Source of the DNA: Clostridiales bacterium
GTDB lineage: Bacteria > Bacillota > Clostridia > Lachnospirales > Lachnospiraceae
Direction of reading: 5' to 3'
Assembly (NCBI GenBank): GCA_019424245.1
Contig: JAHYZV010000001.1
Span: forward strand, 62,001 to 126,000
Length of the DNA: 64,000 bases
Both the position numbers and the translations under genes were made by a program. Below the pieces are notes generated by a model. The model did not search any database. It worked only from the letters and a program-made list of their open reading frames with translations, and had not been told where the DNA came from. Shown piece after piece: positions 8,911 to 16,808 of this stretch (position 1 is its first letter; every line of letters starts with the position of its first letter).

Positions 8911-9555
8911 ATGAAAACACTTATAGTGACAGGGGGAAGTCTTGATATAAGCTGGGCAAAGGATTTTGTCAGGACAATAAATGCGGAATACATAATTGCA
9001 GCTGACAGCGGTCTTAAATATATTGATGAACTCGGACTTGTGCCGGATATGATACTGGGAGATTATGATTCAGTAGAAGATGGACTGCTTGATAAGTATA
9101 AAAGTATAGATATTAAGACTTATCCTAAAGAAAAGGATTATACAGATACGCATATTGCTATTATAAATGCGTTGAAAGCCGGAGCGTCAGTCATATATAT
9201 ACTTGGGGCGACAGGTACGAGGATGGATCACACATTTACCAATATATGCAATATGAAGGCTGCACTTGACAGTGATGTGCCATGTTTTATATGTGACAGT
9301 CACAATAAAATATATCTTATAAATGACAAGATGGGAGAAGTAAAAGTATCAAAAAAAGGACAGTATGGTGATTATGTATCATTTGTTCCACTATCTGAAG
9401 AAACAATTATAAGCCTTGCAGGATTTAAATATGTGCTTGATGATTATATACTTCATCAGGGATTAAGCATATGCCAGAGTAATGAAATTAAAGAAAATGA
9501 GGCAGTTATAAATATAAAAAAAGGACTTGTGATTGTATTTGAAACAAAGGACTAA
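8911..9555 (+). CDS. thiN: Thiamine pyrophosphokinase
   Basis: 214 residues. Transfers pyrophosphate from ATP to thiamine, giving the cofactor TPP. Family motifs in order: 'AADSGLKY' with 'PDMILGDYDS' near residues 31-55, 'YPKEKDYTDTH' near 71-81, and 'LGATGTRMDHT' near 97-107, which together build the shared active site of the dimer. The C-terminal 80 residues form the thiamine-binding beta domain. The length is normal for the bacterial YloS/ThiN type. In many Firmicutes this gene follows rsgA and rpe; here it stands alone between a divergent gene and the decarboxylase operon. No TPP riboswitch fits in the upstream gap. Confidence 0.92.
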   Translation: MKTLIVTGGSLDISWAKDFVRTINAEYIIAADSGLKYIDELGLVPDMILGDYDSVEDGLLDKYKSIDIKTYPKEKDYTDTHIAIINALKAGASVIYILGATGTRMDHTFTNICNMKAALDSDVPCFICDSHNKIYLINDKMGEVKVSKKGQYGDYVSFVPLSEETIISLAGFKYVLDDYILHQGLSICQSNEIKENEAVINIKKGLVIVFETKD

Positions 9556-9639
9556 AAATACTTGTAATTATTGGCAGATTGTAATAAAATTAACAAAGAG
9601 TTGCGCAATAGCAACGTAAAAAACAAGGGAGGTCTCGTA

Positions 9640-11085
9640 ATGAGTAATACAACACAGGCATTATCAAGGATTGAAGCAATACTTGATGATAGCAGCTTTG
9701 TTGAAATCGGTGCTGGTGTGACTGCCAGATCTACAGATTTTAACATTCAGGAAAAGAAGGCTCCATCCGATGGTGTTATTACAGGATACGGAGTTATTAA
9801 TGGTAATCTTGTGTATGTATACAGCCAGGATGCAACTGTTCTTAATGGTTCTATCGGTGAGATGCATGCTAAGAAGATTTCAGCACTTTATGATTATGCT
9901 ATGAAGATGGGAGCTCCTGTGATAGGTCTTATTGACTGCGCAGGTTTAAGACTTCAGGAAGCAACAGATGCTCTTGAAGGTTTCGGTACAATTTATAAGA
10001 AGATGTCTATTGCATCAGGTGTTATTCCACAGATTACAGCAGTTTACGGTAACTGTGGCGGTGGACTTGCAATTCTTTCTTCATTATCTGATTTTACATT
10101 TATGGAAGATAGCAAGGCCAAGCTTTTTGTTAACAGCCCTAATGCATTAGATGGTAATAATGAATCAAAGCTTGACTCAGCGTCAGCTAAGTTCCAGGCA
10201 GAAGCAGGAGTTGTTGATTTTACAGGAGATGAGGAGACTATTGCTAATGGTGTAAGACAGTTAGTTTCTATGCTTCCTGCTAACAACGAAGAGGATGCTG
10301 CAGTTTCTGCAACAACAGATGATCTTAACAGGGCATGCCCGGATATGGCAGCAGAGATTGCTGATCCTGCATTAGCTCTTTCAGATATTGCTGATGATAA
10401 TGTATTTGTTGAAGTTAAGGCTTCATATGCTAAAGAAATGGTTACAGGATTTATTCAGGTAGATGGAATTACTATTGGTGCTGTAGCTAACAGAACAGCT
10501 CTTTATGATGAAGAGGGTGAAGTGGCTGAAAAGTTTGAACCGGTTCTTACAGTTAAGGGCGCTTACAAGGCAGAGAATTTTGTTAATTTCTGTAATGCAT
10601 TTGAAATTCCTGTACTTACACTTACTAATGTTAAGGGATTCGAAGCTACAGTGGCAGCTGAGAAGGGAATTGCAATTGCAAGTGCCAAGCTTACATATGC
10701 ATTTGCTAACGCAGATGTACCTAAGGTTAATGTTATTACAGGTGAGGCTTATGGAAGCGCATATGTTTCTATGAACTCTAAGTCTTTAGGTGCAGACCTT
10801 GTCTACGCATGGCCAACAGCTTCTATCGGAATGATGGATTCACAGCTTGCAGCAAAGATTATGTATGCTGATGAGATAGCAGCCGCTTCTGATGTGGCAG
10901 CAACAGTTTCAGAGAAAGCAGCTGAATATGCTAAGTTACAGTCAAGTGTTGAGTCAGCAGCAGCAAGAGGTTATGTTGATGCTGTTATTGACCCGGAGAA
11001 TACAAGACAGTATGTAGCCGCTGCATTTGAAATGTTATTTTCAAAGAGAGAGGTTCGTCCTGATAAGAAGCATGGAACAGTTTAA
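9640..11085 (+). CDS. Acyl-CoA carboxyltransferase-domain protein (MmdA/PccB-like alpha subunit of a biotin-dependent decarboxylase)
   Basis: 481 residues from the ATG at 9640, chosen for GGGAGG upstream. It has the two-lobed crotonase-like carboxyltransferase fold of PccB/MmdA/12S transcarboxylase. The N lobe has 'VYSQDATVLNGSIGEMHAKK' and 'GNCGGGLA' (an oxyanion-hole glycine stretch), and the C lobe has 'GAYKAENFV' and 'GEAYGSAYVSM'. The segment that usually reads 'LNDSGGARIQEG' is 'LIDCAGLRLQEA' here, so the acyl-CoA site is divergent. The order carboxyltransferase-OadG-biotin carrier-OadB equals mmdADCB of methylmalonyl-CoA decarboxylases, but an oadA gene also follows. The substrate cannot be fixed from sequence: methylmalonyl-CoA is the family default, and a structural partner role in oxaloacetate decarboxylation is also possible. 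Confidence 0.8.
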   Translation: MSNTTQALSRIEAILDDSSFVEIGAGVTARSTDFNIQEKKAPSDGVITGYGVINGNLVYVYSQDATVLNGSIGEMHAKKISALYDYAMKMGAPVIGLIDCAGLRLQEATDALEGFGTIYKKMSIASGVIPQITAVYGNCGGGLAILSSLSDFTFMEDSKAKLFVNSPNALDGNNESKLDSASAKFQAEAGVVDFTGDEETIANGVRQLVSMLPANNEEDAAVSATTDDLNRACPDMAAEIADPALALSDIADDNVFVEVKASYAKEMVTGFIQVDGITIGAVANRTALYDEEGEVAEKFEPVLTVKGAYKAENFVNFCNAFEIPVLTLTNVKGFEATVAAEKGIAIASAKLTYAFANADVPKVNVITGEAYGSAYVSMNSKSLGADLVYAWPTASIGMMDSQLAAKIMYADEIAAASDVAATVSEKAAEYAKLQSSVESAAARGYVDAVIDPENTRQYVAAAFEMLFSKREVRPDKKHGTV

Positions 11086-11100
11086 TTAAGAGGTGACAAT

Positions 11101-11955
11101 ATGAAGAAGACTAATTTGAAAAGATTCTTATTGTTATTCTGCATGTTAGCCTGCGTATTCAGTATGACAGCCTGTGGTAATGCACAGATTGATACTAATA
11201 CAGCTAAAGAATCCATTAAAGATAACGAGGTTGCTTATGTTGAGAATTACCTCAAGGACTGGGCAAAGGATATGATTCTTTACCTTGACAGCAATCAGGG
11301 TGAAGCAGGAACAGATGCTCTTATTGCAGATGCAGAAGCAGGAATAACCCTTAATGATGTTAACAGTAAGATGTATATTGTTAACCAGCAGGGAATGAAT
11401 GTTAAAACAATAGGATTATACAATAGCTGGAACAGCACTAAAGATGAACTTGGTGAACTCAAAGAGTCTGTTGATGTTAACAACATTAATGTAAAGGTCA
11501 GTGATGAAACAAGTGAATTATGTACTATTTCAGTTAAACTTAAATTCGAAAAGAGAGTATGTACATTCGAATTCGTAATCAATACAGATTACACACTTGA
11601 AAGTGGAGCTATTAATCCATCATACACAACAGGTGAGAAGATGGGTAAGGCCGGAATGAATACACTTATTGGTATGGGAACTGTATTTGTAGTTCTTATA
11701 TTCATTTCATTCATTATTTCTCTGTTCAAGTATATAAGCGTATATGAGAACAGAAAGAAAGAACAGAAAGAAGACACAGCTTCTGTTGGTGTTGATAATG
11801 CTATAGCACAGATTGTTTCTAATGAAGAAGAAAATGTTGAGGACGATCTTGAACTTATTGCAGTTATTACTGCAGCAATTGCAGCATCAGAAGGAACATC
11901 TACGGATGGTCTTGTTGTCCGCTCAATTAGAAAGGTTAATAATAGGAGGAAATAA
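11101..11955 (+). CDS. OadG-type membrane subunit fused to an N-terminal lipoprotein-like extracellular domain
   Basis: 284 residues. The first 25 residues look like a lipoprotein signal ending in 'SMTAC', with Cys25 as likely lipid site, though Met at -3 makes the lipobox imperfect. Residues 30-180 form an unrecognised soluble domain outside the membrane. A single helix at about 192-213 ('TVFVVLIFISFIISLFKYI') and a charged tail are OadG-like: after a linker, the tail carries 'LIAVITAAIAASEG', the short motif seen in OadG/MmdD subunits of clostridia. In known pumps this subunit tethers the carboxyltransferase to the beta subunit. The gene lies 15 bases after the carboxyltransferase gene and 2 bases before the biotin carrier gene. 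Confidence 0.75.
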   Translation: MKKTNLKRFLLLFCMLACVFSMTACGNAQIDTNTAKESIKDNEVAYVENYLKDWAKDMILYLDSNQGEAGTDALIADAEAGITLNDVNSKMYIVNQQGMNVKTIGLYNSWNSTKDELGELKESVDVNNINVKVSDETSELCTISVKLKFEKRVCTFEFVINTDYTLESGAINPSYTTGEKMGKAGMNTLIGMGTVFVVLIFISFIISLFKYISVYENRKKEQKEDTASVGVDNAIAQIVSNEEENVEDDLELIAVITAAIAASEGTSTDGLVVRSIRKVNNRRK

Positions 11956-11957
11956 TC

Positions 11958-12323
11958 ATGAAGAACTATACAATTACAGTTAATGGTAACGTATATGATG
12001 TTACTGTAGAAGAAGGAACAGGCAGTGCAGCTCCAGCAGCTAAGGCAGCCGCTCCTAAAGCAGCTCCAAAGGCTGCACCTAAGGCAGCAGCACCAGCAGG
12101 TGCTCAGGGAGCAGTTAAAGTTAACGCTCCAATGCCAGGAAAGATTCTTAAGGTTAATGCAACAGCAGGTGCTGCTGTAAAGAAGGGCGATGTATTGGTT
12201 GTCCTTGAAGCTATGAAGATGGAGAATGAAATCTGTGCTCCTCAGGATGGCACAATTGCAACTGTTGAGTGTGCAGCTGGTGATTCTGTAGAGTCAGGTA
12301 AGGTATTAGTTTCATTAAATTAA
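11958..12323 (+). CDS. Biotin carboxyl carrier subunit of the decarboxylase complex
   Basis: 121 residues. The N-terminal 20 residues form a small beta domain, followed by an Ala/Pro/Lys-rich flexible linker (about 22-52) and a biotinyl domain (about 53-121) with 'EAMKMEN', so Lys87 is the biotinylated residue. This is the MmdC/1.3S type carrier that shuttles CO2 from a carboxyltransferase to the membrane decarboxylase. It is the only biotin acceptor visible in the operon, because the OadA homologue downstream ends before a biotin domain. The GC-rich repeats of the linker stand out from the AT-rich surroundings but follow from the Ala/Pro/Lys composition. Confidence 0.93.
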   Translation: MKNYTITVNGNVYDVTVEEGTGSAAPAAKAAAPKAAPKAAPKAAAPAGAQGAVKVNAPMPGKILKVNATAGAAVKKGDVLVVLEAMKMENEICAPQDGTIATVECAAGDSVESGKVLVSLN

Positions 12324-12361
12324 TTATGATACTGATATAAAGTGACTTACGGAGGTATAAG

Positions 12362-13513
12362 ATGAGTTATATTATAACAACTTTAGGAAACCTCGTTCAC
12401 CAGAGTGCATTCTTCGGACTTACATGGGGTAATTACCTTATGGTTCTGGTTGCGTTTGTTTTCCTTTATCTTGCAATTAAAAAAGGATATGAACCTCTGC
12501 TCTTAGTACCTATTTCTTTTGGTATGCTTCTTGTAAACCTTTATCCTGACATTATGTTAGCAATAGAGGATTCAAGTAACGGTGTAGGTGGTTTGTTACA
12601 TTATTTCTATTTACTTGATGAATGGAGTATTTTACCATCACTTATTTTCTTAGGTGTTGGTGCTATGACTGATTTTGGTCCATTGATTGCTAACCCGGCA
12701 AGTTTCCTGCTTGGTGCAGCAGCACAGTTTGGTATCTTTGCGGCATATCTTATGGCTATTCTTATGGGATTCCCAGATAAGGCAGCAGCAGCTATATCAA
12801 TTATTGGTGGTGCAGATGGTCCTACTTCAATATTCCTTGCAGGTAAGCTTGGTCAGACTAAATATATGGGACCTATTGCAGTAGCAGCATATTCATATAT
12901 GTCACTGGTTCCTATTATCCAGCCACCAATTATGAAGCTTTTAACAACTAAGAAGGAAAGAGAAGTTAAGATGGAACAGTTAAGACCTGTTTCTAAGCTT
13001 GAGAAGATTCTTTTCCCTATAGTAGTTACTGTAGTAGTAGTACTTATTCTTCCTACAACAGCACCACTTGTTGGTATGCTCATGTTAGGTAACCTTTTCA
13101 AGGAAAGTGGAGTTGTTAAGCAGCTTGCAGAGACAGCTTCTAATGCACTTATGTACATAGTTGTTATTATCCTTGGAACATCAGTTGGTGCTACAACAAG
13201 TGCAGAAGCATTTCTTAACCTTGATACATTAAAGATTGTTGCATTAGGACTTATTGCATTCGCATTTGGTACTGCAGCAGGTGTGTTATTTGGTAAGATT
13301 ATGTGTCTTGTTACACATGGTAAGGTTAATCCGCTTATTGGTTCAGCAGGTGTATCTGCGGTTCCTATGGCAGCCAGAGTTTCGCAGAAGGTTGGTTCTG
13401 AGGCAGATCCTTCTAACTTCCTTCTGATGCATGCTATGGGACCTAACGTTGCCGGTGTTATTGGTACAGCGGTTGCAGCCGGTACATTTATGGCCATGTT
13501 TGGCGTTATGTAA
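12362..13513 (+). CDS. oadB: Sodium-translocating decarboxylase, beta subunit (OadB/MmdB/GcdB)
   Basis: 383 residues, almost entirely membrane helices (about nine to eleven). It contains the family signature 'IISIIGGADGPTSIF'; Asp152 corresponds to the essential Asp203 of Klebsiella OadB. A second signature, 'HAMGPNVAGVIGTAVAAG', ends the protein. OadB decarboxylates carboxybiotin on the carrier and exports sodium ions as it does so. The RBS CGGAGG is 7-8 bases from the start. The position directly after the biotin carrier and before oadA supports a shared multi-subunit pump in the cytoplasmic membrane. Confidence 0.93.
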   Translation: MSYIITTLGNLVHQSAFFGLTWGNYLMVLVAFVFLYLAIKKGYEPLLLVPISFGMLLVNLYPDIMLAIEDSSNGVGGLLHYFYLLDEWSILPSLIFLGVGAMTDFGPLIANPASFLLGAAAQFGIFAAYLMAILMGFPDKAAAAISIIGGADGPTSIFLAGKLGQTKYMGPIAVAAYSYMSLVPIIQPPIMKLLTTKKEREVKMEQLRPVSKLEKILFPIVVTVVVVLILPTTAPLVGMLMLGNLFKESGVVKQLAETASNALMYIVVIILGTSVGATTSAEAFLNLDTLKIVALGLIAFAFGTAAGVLFGKIMCLVTHGKVNPLIGSAGVSAVPMAARVSQKVGSEADPSNFLLMHAMGPNVAGVIGTAVAAGTFMAMFGVM

Positions 13514-13525
13514 AAGGAGGATATT

Positions 13526-14944
13526 ATGGCAGAACAGGTTAAAAAACCTTTAAAGATTACTGAGACAGTATTGCGTGATGCACATCAGTCTCTTATAGCT
13601 ACAAGAATGACAACAGAGCAGATGCTTCCTATCGTAGATAAGATGGATAAGGTTGGTTATCATTCAGTAGAGTGCTGGGGAGGAGCTACATTTGATGCTT
13701 CACTCAGATTCCTTAAGGAAGATCCATGGGAAAGACTTCGTAAGCTTAGAGATGGATTCAAGAATACTAAGCTTCAGATGCTTTTCAGAGGACAGAATAT
13801 ATTAGGTTACAATCATTACGCAGATGATGTAGTTGAGTACTTTGTTCAGAAGTCAATTGCTAACGGTATTGATATTATCCGTATTTTCGACTGCTTTAAT
13901 GATTTAAGAAACTTAGAGACAGCTGTTAAGGCTGCCAAGAAGGAAAAAGGACATGCTCAGATTGCTCTTTCTTATACATTAGGTGATGCTTATACACTTG
14001 ATTACTGGAAAGAGACAGCTAAGAGAATTGAAGATATGGGTGCAGATTCTATCTGTATCAAGGATATGGCTGGACTTTTGCTTCCATACAAGGCTACAGA
14101 GCTTGTACAGGCATTAAAGGATGGTTCATCTCTTCCTATTCAGATGCATACACATTATACATCTGGTGTAGCTTCAATGACATACTTAAAAGCAGTAGAA
14201 GCAGGTGCTGATATTATTGATACAGCTATGTCACCATTCTCAATGGGAACATCACAGCCAGCTACAGAGGTTATGGTAGAGACATTTAAGGGTACACAGT
14301 ATGATACAGGACTTGACCAGAATCTTCTTGCTGAGATAGCTGATTACTTCCAGCCAATGCGTGAGGAAGCATTAAAGAGCGGACTTATGAATACTAAGGT
14401 TCTTGGAGTTAATATTAAGACATTACTTTATCAGGTTCCAGGTGGAATGCTTTCTAACCTTGTATCACAGCTTAAGGAAGCTGGTGCAGAGGACAAGTAC
14501 AGAGATGTATTAGAGGAAATCCCTAGAGTTCGTAAAGATTATGGTGAACCACCTCTTGTTACTCCTTCATCACAGATTGTTGGTACTCAGGCTGTTCTTA
14601 ATGTATTACAGGGTGAGAGATACAAGATGATTACTAAGGAATCTAAGAAGGTTCTTGCTGGTGAATTTGGTCAGACAATCAAGCCATTCAATCCAGAAGT
14701 TCAGAAGAAGGCTATCGGTGATACAAAGCCTATTACATGCCGTCCAGCTGACTTGATTGAACCACAGCTTGAGAAATTCAAGAATGATCCAATTGTACAG
14801 CAGTACAAGCAGCAGGATGAGGATGTGCTTTCATATGCATTATTCCCACAGGTTGCGACAGAGTTCTTCAAGTATAGAGAAGCTCAGCAGACAAAGGTTG
14901 ATCCTACAAAGGCAGATACAGCTAATAAGGCTTATCCAGTCTAA
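13526..14944 (+). CDS. oadA: Oxaloacetate decarboxylase alpha / pyruvate carboxylase B-type carboxyltransferase (without biotin domain)
   Basis: 472 residues. It has an HMGL-like TIM barrel with 'ETVLRDAHQSL' (Asp18, His20, Gln21), a catalytic lysine in 'CIKDMAGLL' (Lys179) and metal ligands in 'MHTHYTSG' (His208, His210), followed by the conserved PYC_OADA C-terminal domain to about residue 450. It transfers CO2 from oxaloacetate to biotin, releasing pyruvate, or runs the reverse as a 5S transcarboxylase subunit. The usual C-terminal biotinyl domain is absent, so it must use the carrier at 11958-12323. It lies 12 bases after oadB with its own AGGAGG and is the last gene of the operon. Confidence 0.93.
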   Translation: MAEQVKKPLKITETVLRDAHQSLIATRMTTEQMLPIVDKMDKVGYHSVECWGGATFDASLRFLKEDPWERLRKLRDGFKNTKLQMLFRGQNILGYNHYADDVVEYFVQKSIANGIDIIRIFDCFNDLRNLETAVKAAKKEKGHAQIALSYTLGDAYTLDYWKETAKRIEDMGADSICIKDMAGLLLPYKATELVQALKDGSSLPIQMHTHYTSGVASMTYLKAVEAGADIIDTAMSPFSMGTSQPATEVMVETFKGTQYDTGLDQNLLAEIADYFQPMREEALKSGLMNTKVLGVNIKTLLYQVPGGMLSNLVSQLKEAGAEDKYRDVLEEIPRVRKDYGEPPLVTPSSQIVGTQAVLNVLQGERYKMITKESKKVLAGEFGQTIKPFNPEVQKKAIGDTKPITCRPADLIEPQLEKFKNDPIVQQYKQQDEDVLSYALFPQVATEFFKYREAQQTKVDPTKADTANKAYPV

Positions 14945-14962
14945 TAATTAATAATAGACAAT

Positions 14963-15005
14963 AGACCGTCATGTGCGCAAAAGCGTATGTGGCGGTCTTT
15001 TTTTG
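14963..15005 (+). terminator. Terminator of the decarboxylase operon
   Basis: An imperfect stem of AGACCG (14963-14968) with CGGTCT (14993-14998) is extended by inner GCG/CGC pairing and followed by about eight T residues. Confidence 0.8.
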
Positions 15006-15019
15006 CAGGTAATGAGCCA

Positions 15020-15165
15020 TGCAATCCAGAATGTGCTAGCACAAATTCTGGATTATATGGCGAATGCAGATAATGAACAACGAAGCACGAAGTGCGGAAG
15101 TTGTGAATTATCAAGGCTCGGGAGCAGCGAAGCTGCGTAGAGACTTGACCTGCAATCCAGAATGT
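15020..15165. repeat. Hairpin-rich intergenic palindromic element bounded by 15-bp direct repeats
   Basis: The 15-mer TGCAATCCAGAATGT occurs at 15020-15034 and again at 15151-15165. The first copy forms a long hairpin with ATTCTGGATT (15046-15055). Between the copies are an imperfect hairpin with GCAC-GAA-GTGC at its tip (arms GATAAT/ATTATC) and another with GCAGC-GAA-GCTGC (outer arms CAAG/CTTG). No gene fits here. The design of terminal repeats plus several GAA-loop hairpins resembles small non-autonomous palindromic elements of bacterial intergenic regions. A structured leader for the gene at 15233 is the alternative. Confidence 0.6.
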
Positions 15166-15232
15166 TTCTCTTGATATAAATTCATTTTGCATGTAAAATT
15201 AAACAGTATAATTAAGCAAAAGGAGCACGATT

Positions 15233-15853
15233 GTGATTAAGTTAGAACGATTTGAAGTCATGAATATGAATAATGCCATCAGAGGTGCAAGAAATCCATT
15301 GAACAGCTGGGCAAGAATGGACAGTTACTTTGATGAGGAAGGAAAATTTGTTTTTGGTCCTAATGATCTTGACCTTGCCAAGAGATTATGTAAGGCAGGC
15401 TCAGACCACAGAAAGTTCATAAGACAGATATTTGTTACAGTCGATATAACAGCACCACTATATTGGTGGAAGGAATACGATACATATAAGGTTGGAACAG
15501 TTGCCAATTCAACAAGTACAATGCACAAGATTCACAGCAAGCCTTTTGAGATGTCTGATTTCAGTACAGACCATATGACTGATGCCTCTCTTGATATGAT
15601 GCAGAAAAATATTGATTTTCTGGAAGGAATCAGAACACAGTTTGTAGAGACTAAGGACAAAGCATTATGGTACAGCATGATACAGCTTCTCCCTGAAAGT
15701 TATAACCAGATGAGAACATGTACTCTCAATTATGAGAATCTTGTTGGAATATATTATTCTAGAAAGGGTCATAAGCTTGCAGAGTGGCATACCTTCTGTG
15801 ACTGGGTAAAAGAACTGCCATATTTTGAAGAGCTTTTTATAGATAATGAATGA
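15233..15853 (+). CDS. ThyX-fold-like protein lacking the flavin-dependent thymidylate synthase motif
   Basis: 206 residues, GTG start with AGGAG 7 bases upstream. Similarity to ThyX is by eye only. 'ITAPLYWWKEYDTYK' followed by 'VANSTSTMHK' sits where ThyX has its 'RHR...NE-S-RY' signature, and 'LPESYNQMRTCTLNYENL' plus 'R-GHKLAEWHTF' resembles the C-terminal 'N-R-L..R....AQ-EIR' region. None of the catalytic Arg/His residues is retained, so thymidylate synthesis is unlikely. It could be a paralogue that keeps nucleotide or flavin binding, or the resemblance may be fortuitous. The stop overlaps the next gene by 8 bases, indicating translational coupling with the RpiR regulator. Confidence 0.5.
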   Translation: MIKLERFEVMNMNNAIRGARNPLNSWARMDSYFDEEGKFVFGPNDLDLAKRLCKAGSDHRKFIRQIFVTVDITAPLYWWKEYDTYKVGTVANSTSTMHKIHSKPFEMSDFSTDHMTDASLDMMQKNIDFLEGIRTQFVETKDKALWYSMIQLLPESYNQMRTCTLNYENLVGIYYSRKGHKLAEWHTFCDWVKELPYFEELFIDNE

Positions 15854-16796
15854 TTTAGAACAACATACAGATATATTAAGTCTCATAAGAGTGAGAATGT
15901 CAGGACTTAGCAAGGGACATAAAAGAATAGCAGAGTATATTCTGGCTAATTATGAAAAATGTGCATTCCTTACTGCGGCAAAGCTGGGAGAAGTTGTTGG
16001 AGTAAGTGAGTCTACGGCAGTGAGATTTCCGGCAGCATTGGGATTTTCAGGGTACCCGGAGTTCCAGAAAGCATTAGAAGACATTTTGCAAGAAAAAATT
16101 CACTCATTCGACAGAATAGATGTACTTAATTCACACATGACAACCAATATGGTCGTGAATAATGTTATGTCAATGGATGCAAGAAAGATAGAGCATACAT
16201 TAAAGTCGTTTGATACAGCATCGTTTGATATGGCTGTTGAGGATATAATGGCTGCAGAAAGCGTGTATATAATTGGAGCGAGGTCGTGCGAACCACTAGC
16301 AGAATTCTTTGGGTATTATCTTAGGTTGGTCAAGAAAAATGTACAGGTGGTAAAGACTGGCAATACCAACGAATTATTTGAACAGATGGTGTACATAGGT
16401 GAAGGTGATGTTGCAATAGGTATCAGCTTTCCCAGATATTCAATGCGAACGCTTAAAGCAATGGAATTTGCCAATAACAGGAAGGCGAGAGTTATTGCCA
16501 TAACAGATTCAGTACACTCACCAATGAATATGTATTCATCATGTAACCTGTTTGCAAGAAGTGATATGGCGTCAATAGTTGATTCACTTGTTGCACCAAT
16601 GAGTCTTATTAATGCTTTAATAGTATCAATATGCCTTAAGAATAGTGAACAGGTAGTAGAGAATATTGAGAAGATTAACACATTTGTTGATAATTTCGAG
16701 TATTCAGGCAATGATGAGATTAATATGTTAGATGAAAATGTTGTCAATGAATTAAGAAAATGTATGGATAATGCAGCTATTGATGAAGAAAAGTAA
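15846..16796 (+). CDS. MurR/RpiR family transcriptional regulator
   Basis: 316 residues. The N-terminal RpiR helix-turn-helix domain (about 8-85) has the typical 'LSKGHKRIAEYILANYE' opening and 'ESTAVRFPAALGFSGYPEFQKAL' recognition region. The SIS sugar-phosphate-binding domain follows (about 125-255, 'VYIIGARSCEPLAEFFGYYL'). Such regulators sense phosphosugars and control sugar or cell-wall recycling genes, but no sugar genes adjoin it here. The start overlaps the upstream gene by 8 bases and the next gene follows after 12 bases, so it lies inside a mixed housekeeping operon. The C-terminal 60 residues are a family-typical helical extension. Confidence 0.88.
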   Translation: MNDLEQHTDILSLIRVRMSGLSKGHKRIAEYILANYEKCAFLTAAKLGEVVGVSESTAVRFPAALGFSGYPEFQKALEDILQEKIHSFDRIDVLNSHMTTNMVVNNVMSMDARKIEHTLKSFDTASFDMAVEDIMAAESVYIIGARSCEPLAEFFGYYLRLVKKNVQVVKTGNTNELFEQMVYIGEGDVAIGISFPRYSMRTLKAMEFANNRKARVIAITDSVHSPMNMYSSCNLFARSDMASIVDSLVAPMSLINALIVSICLKNSEQVVENIEKINTFVDNFEYSGNDEINMLDENVVNELRKCMDNAAIDEEK

Positions 16797-16808
16797 GAGA
16801 GAGCGATA

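Noticed and set aside
15020..15165. CRISPR-like repeats
   Set aside because: Only two copies of the 15-base repeat, 131 bases apart with structured sequence between them; no spacer pattern and no cas genes.
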